NCBI GenBank assembly: GCA_035653615.1
Contig: DASRBN010000031.1
Coordinates: forward strand, 186,001-250,000
Direction: 5' to 3'
DNA length: 64,000 nucleotides
Origin: Ktedonobacteraceae bacterium
GTDB taxonomy: Bacteria > Chloroflexota > Ktedonobacteria > Ktedonobacterales > Ktedonobacteraceae
Shown: in pieces, positions 61,667 to 64,000 of the stretch
How positions within the stretch are numbered: the first letter of the stretch is position 1
Layout of the letters: every line of letters begins with the position of its first letter
The notes under the pieces: model-generated
The model's input: only the letters and a program-made list of their open reading frames with translations
What the model was told of the DNA's origin: nothing
Database searches by the model: none
Program-made: the position numbers and the translations under genes

Positions 61667-62520
61667 ATTGTTTCCTCGTCTTGAATGATTGCCTTCACAA
61701 GGCCGTTGATAGTGAACTCTTGCGCCTCGATATGTACATCCAGGTCGAATTCACGCGCGGTCTGTGAAGTGATGGGGCCGATACAAGCAATTTTGGGGCG
61801 AGCTTGCCGCACGAGATCGCTAAATTCGTTCGTGAAGCCTGGCTCGCACTGCTGAAGCCATTGCATAAAATTACGCACTGTAGAAGAACTGGTAAAGGTG
61901 ATGATATCGAGCTGCCGGTTCCGGAGTAGGCGCACGACTTCAAGCCCTCTCTCGTCACCGGCGGCTGCAGAAACGGTAAAATAGGCCGCTACTTCGTCTA
62001 CGATGGCGCCCGCCTGTTGCAGTCCGGTAACCAGCACCTTACGGGCTTCCGCGGCACGTGCCAGTAATATGCGCTGCCCTTGCAGGGATTTGCCGGTTTG
62101 ATACGCGTCGTCGATGAGAGCGGCGACGACGCTTTCGGCCACATATTCGCCAGGTACGATGCTGGCGGCGATACCGTATTGAGACAACGCCGCGGCCGTC
62201 GCGGGGCCAATGGCGGCGATATGTGTACTGCCCATATCCTGTGCTGTGTATCCCAGTTCGCGCAAGCGCTCGAAACAGATAGTGACGCCATTGGCGCTGG
62301 TCAATACAAGCCAATCATATCCATTCGCGCAAAGTCGTCTCAAAGCATGATCCAGAGGTGCCCAATCTGCCGGGGGTATGATGCGAATTGTTGGGAACTC
62401 AACAGGCAAGGCGCCCAATGAGCGTAAAAGCGCGCTGAATGTTCCCGCCTGCTCCCTTGTGCGTGTTACCAGGATGCGTTTATTGCGCAATGGTAACGCT
62501 TTCACCGCGCTTTCAGACAT
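61645..62520 (-). CDS. hemD: Uroporphyrinogen-III synthase
   Basis: A 291-residue enzyme that closes hydroxymethylbilane with D-ring inversion. Low conservation is normal, but RNKRILVTRTREQAGTFSALLRSLGA near the start, DWLVLTSANGVTICFERL, AIGPATAAALSQYG, and DIITFTSSSTVRNFMQWL with CIGPITSQTAREF near the end are the expected two-domain repeats. It overlaps hemC by 8 bp and hemQ by 22 bp, so translation should be coupled. Confidence 0.92.
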   Translation of the reverse strand: MSESAVKALPLRNKRILVTRTREQAGTFSALLRSLGALPVEFPTIRIIPPADWAPLDHALRRLCANGYDWLVLTSANGVTICFERLRELGYTAQDMGSTHIAAIGPATAAALSQYGIAASIVPGEYVAESVVAALIDDAYQTGKSLQGQRILLARAAEARKVLVTGLQQAGAIVDEVAAYFTVSAAAGDERGLEVVRLLRNRQLDIITFTSSSTVRNFMQWLQQCEPGFTNEFSDLVRQARPKIACIGPITSQTAREFDLDVHIEAQEFTINGLVKAIIQDEETIWQIQQS

Positions 62521-63496
62521 GCTGTCGCTCCTGCAGGCGCGTATCGTTCAGGGTCTCTATGATCCCGGCGGCGCCTTGTGCTAGCGCTTGCTCGGCCAAT
62601 TGGATGCCCAATTGTTCGGCGCTCTCAATGGAAGTTTCCGCTGTCCAGGGGATACTTTGTTGTACTCGTACCTGGCTCTGACCATCAAGGCTGGTAACCA
62701 ATCCCTGCAAGGTAAGTTGACCATCCACGATTTCGCCGTAGGTCGCGATGGGAAGGTAGCAACCGGCACCCAGGCGGCGCATAAACATGCGTTCGGCGGT
62801 TGTTGTGGCCCGCGTCTCCAGGTCGATTAAGGGAGCAATCAAGGCCTGCATCTCAGGTTCATCGCGTATTTCCAGCGCTAAGGCTCCCTGTCCCGGCGCG
62901 GGCATCAATGTTTCAACCGGAAGATAGGTCACGCGCTCTACCAGGCGGTCCTGGATGTGCAGGCGGTGCAGACCGGCGGCGGCCAGGACAATCGCGTCAT
63001 AATCCCCGGCATCAAGCTTGCGCAGCCGCGTATCAACGTTTCCGCGTAGTGATAAAATGTCTGCTGCTGGAAAAAGTGCGCGAATCTGGGCTGTACGACG
63101 CAGGCTGCATGTGCCGATACGCAAACGAGCCTGCGTGTGATCACCAGGGATTGTCCCTACATAAGATGGATGCCAGACGAGCACGTCGCGTACATCCTCG
63201 CGTGTACCTGCCGCGACGACACGCAATCCCTGCGGCTGGACTGTAGGCAGGTCTTTCAGGCTGTGTACTGCCAGGTCAATACGTTTCTCAGAAAGGGCAC
63301 GTTCGATTTCCATCACAAAAACGCCATCACCGCCGATCTTCGTCAGGGGCATGTGCGTGTTATTGTCGCCGGTTGTGTGAATCTGCTCGATGGTGATGTC
63401 AAGGCTCGGCCACTGCTGTTGTAGCCGGGCGACCACCCATTGTGTCTGTATCATCGCCAGTTTGCTGGCCCGCGTTCCTATGATTATCCGTTTCAT
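62513..63496 (-). CDS. hemC: Hydroxymethylbilane synthase
   Basis: A 327-residue porphobilinogen deaminase. IGTRASKLAMIQTQWV at the start, VHSLKDLPT, the LRRTAQIRALFP segment, and the cofactor cysteine in RLGAGCYLPIATYG, to which the dipyrromethane primer is bound. The start at 63496 gives the canonical N-terminus, which means its first 98 bp lie inside the end of hemA in another frame. Confidence 0.96.
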   Translation of the reverse strand: MKRIIIGTRASKLAMIQTQWVVARLQQQWPSLDITIEQIHTTGDNNTHMPLTKIGGDGVFVMEIERALSEKRIDLAVHSLKDLPTVQPQGLRVVAAGTREDVRDVLVWHPSYVGTIPGDHTQARLRIGTCSLRRTAQIRALFPAADILSLRGNVDTRLRKLDAGDYDAIVLAAAGLHRLHIQDRLVERVTYLPVETLMPAPGQGALALEIRDEPEMQALIAPLIDLETRATTTAERMFMRRLGAGCYLPIATYGEIVDGQLTLQGLVTSLDGQSQVRVQQSIPWTAETSIESAEQLGIQLAEQALAQGAAGIIETLNDTRLQERQHV

Positions 63497-64000
63497 CTAT
63501 TTTCTCTTCTAAATCAAATAAATATCGTAAAGCCTCGGCGTAGATATGCCCCTGGCCCTCGGCGGCAGCGGCTTTGAGGCGCACCATCGGCGTATGCAAT
63601 AGTTTGTTCATAAGGCGTGTGGTGAGCTCTTGCACGGTTGCCATCTCGCGTTCTGTGAGAGAAGATGACAGGTGCTGCATGGCACGTGCCAATTCCTGTT
63701 GGCGCAGGCTATCTACGTGGCGGCGCAGGTCGCTAATGGTACCGACGACGTTGAGCGAGCGCCGCCAGCGGTCAAAGGCGCTCGCCTCTTCGACGATGAT
63801 CGCCTGTACCTGTTCAACTTCCTGGAGGCGCAGGTGTATGCCCGCGTCTACACTTGCCTGGAGGTTATCCAGGTTATAGAGGTACACCCCGGGTAAGTTC
63901 GCCACCTCTGGTTCCACGTCGCGGGGCAGCGCGATATCTATCAGCAGTAATGAGCGTCCATTGCGTTGCTGTACGACCCGCTGCATCATTTCAAAGGTGA
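63399..64000 (-). CDS. hemA: Glutamyl-tRNA reductase, C-terminal part
   Basis: The gene enters the window at base 64000 (frame open through TFEMMQRVVQQRNG) and ends at 63399, giving about 200 residues. SLLLIDIALPRDVEPEVANLPGVYLYNLDNL is the conserved end of the NADPH-binding domain (in parts: LIDIALPRDV, GVYLYNLDNL), followed by the helical dimerisation domain to about EALRYLFDLEEK. The enzyme makes glutamate-1-semialdehyde, the first step of heme synthesis. An added tail of about 30 residues (HRNAGQQTGDDTDTMGGRP) is encoded in the 98-bp overlap with hemC. Confidence 0.93.
   Translation of the reverse strand, partial: TFEMMQRVVQQRNGRSLLLIDIALPRDVEPEVANLPGVYLYNLDNLQASVDAGIHLRLQEVEQVQAIIVEEASAFDRWRRSLNVVGTISDLRRHVDSLRQQELARAMQHLSSSLTEREMATVQELTTRLMNKLLHTPMVRLKAAAAEGQGHIYAEALRYLFDLEEKIDETDNHRNAGQQTGDDTDTMGGRPATTAVAEP

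Overview
The window looks like a chromosomal segment of a soil-type, hopanoid-making, Gram-positive-like bacterium. I infer Chloroflexota of the Ktedonobacteria type. The basis is the mix of a coproheme-decarboxylase (HemQ) heme operon, a hopanoid cluster, GH65/beta-phosphoglucomutase sugar use, a bacterial Hen1-Pnkp RNA-repair pair, very large FtsX-type permeases, secreted WNGT-type propeller proteins, and many short palindromic intergenic repeats. No 16S or marker comparison was possible, so the phylum is an inference. Recognisable promoters are of the TTGACA-17-TATAAT type, with 17-bp spacers wherever I could score them.

Layout. 0-7 kb: the 5' part of a cupredoxin-like lipoprotein, a soluble GAF/PAS histidine kinase, tRNA-Glu(CTC), and a GH65 disaccharide phosphorylase with beta-phosphoglucomutase. 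7-14.4 kb: small enzymes (VOC, HD hydrolase overlapping an Nmad3-like gene, alpha/beta hydrolase, OsmC, DUF1684, sirtuin) and a single-domain response regulator. 14.6-21.7 kb: the hopanoid locus, with squalene-hopene cyclase divergent from hpnH-hpnA-hpnG-squalene/phytoene synthase and convergent with a polyprenyl synthetase; together these cover prenyl diphosphate to squalene to hopene to adenosylhopane to side-chain processing. 22-25.3 kb: amidase, methyltransferase, Rieske/DUF2231 protein. 25.4-32.6 kb: a nucleic-acid-conflict block with an Eco57I-like DNA methyltransferase, Hen1, Pnkp and a DUF433/DUF5615 toxin-antitoxin remnant. 32.7-43.2 kb: LysR/MFS pair, ISKra4-type insertion sequence, hydrolases, a tract of decayed genes (38.6-40.7 kb), SRPBCC proteins, PAP2 phosphatase, GlsB-type membrane protein. 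43.4-49.6 kb: one 2081-residue doubled FtsX permease. 49.9-58.6 kb: secreted sialidase-like, phosphoesterase and seven-repeat proteins with ATP-grasp, HdeD-like, LuxR-type regulator and TPR proteins. 58.6-64 kb: the heme operon hemA-hemC-hemD-hemQ-hemL-hemB on the minus strand, with hemA cut by the window end.

Most notable: (1) a family of miniature inverted-repeat elements, six copies, each a near-perfect hairpin; two copies show clean 9-bp target duplications; the two arms of each copy agree perfectly although the arm sequence differs between copies. (2) A Hen1 protein that keeps its N-terminal domain and C-terminal end but has lost, in frame, the SAM-binding core, beside an intact Pnkp. 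(3) An in-frame fusion of the front of a luciferase-like monooxygenase to the rear of an MFS transporter, next to a 5'-truncated hydrolase. (4) A 23-nt REP-like palindrome found in two intergenic sites and inside the linker of the doubled permease.
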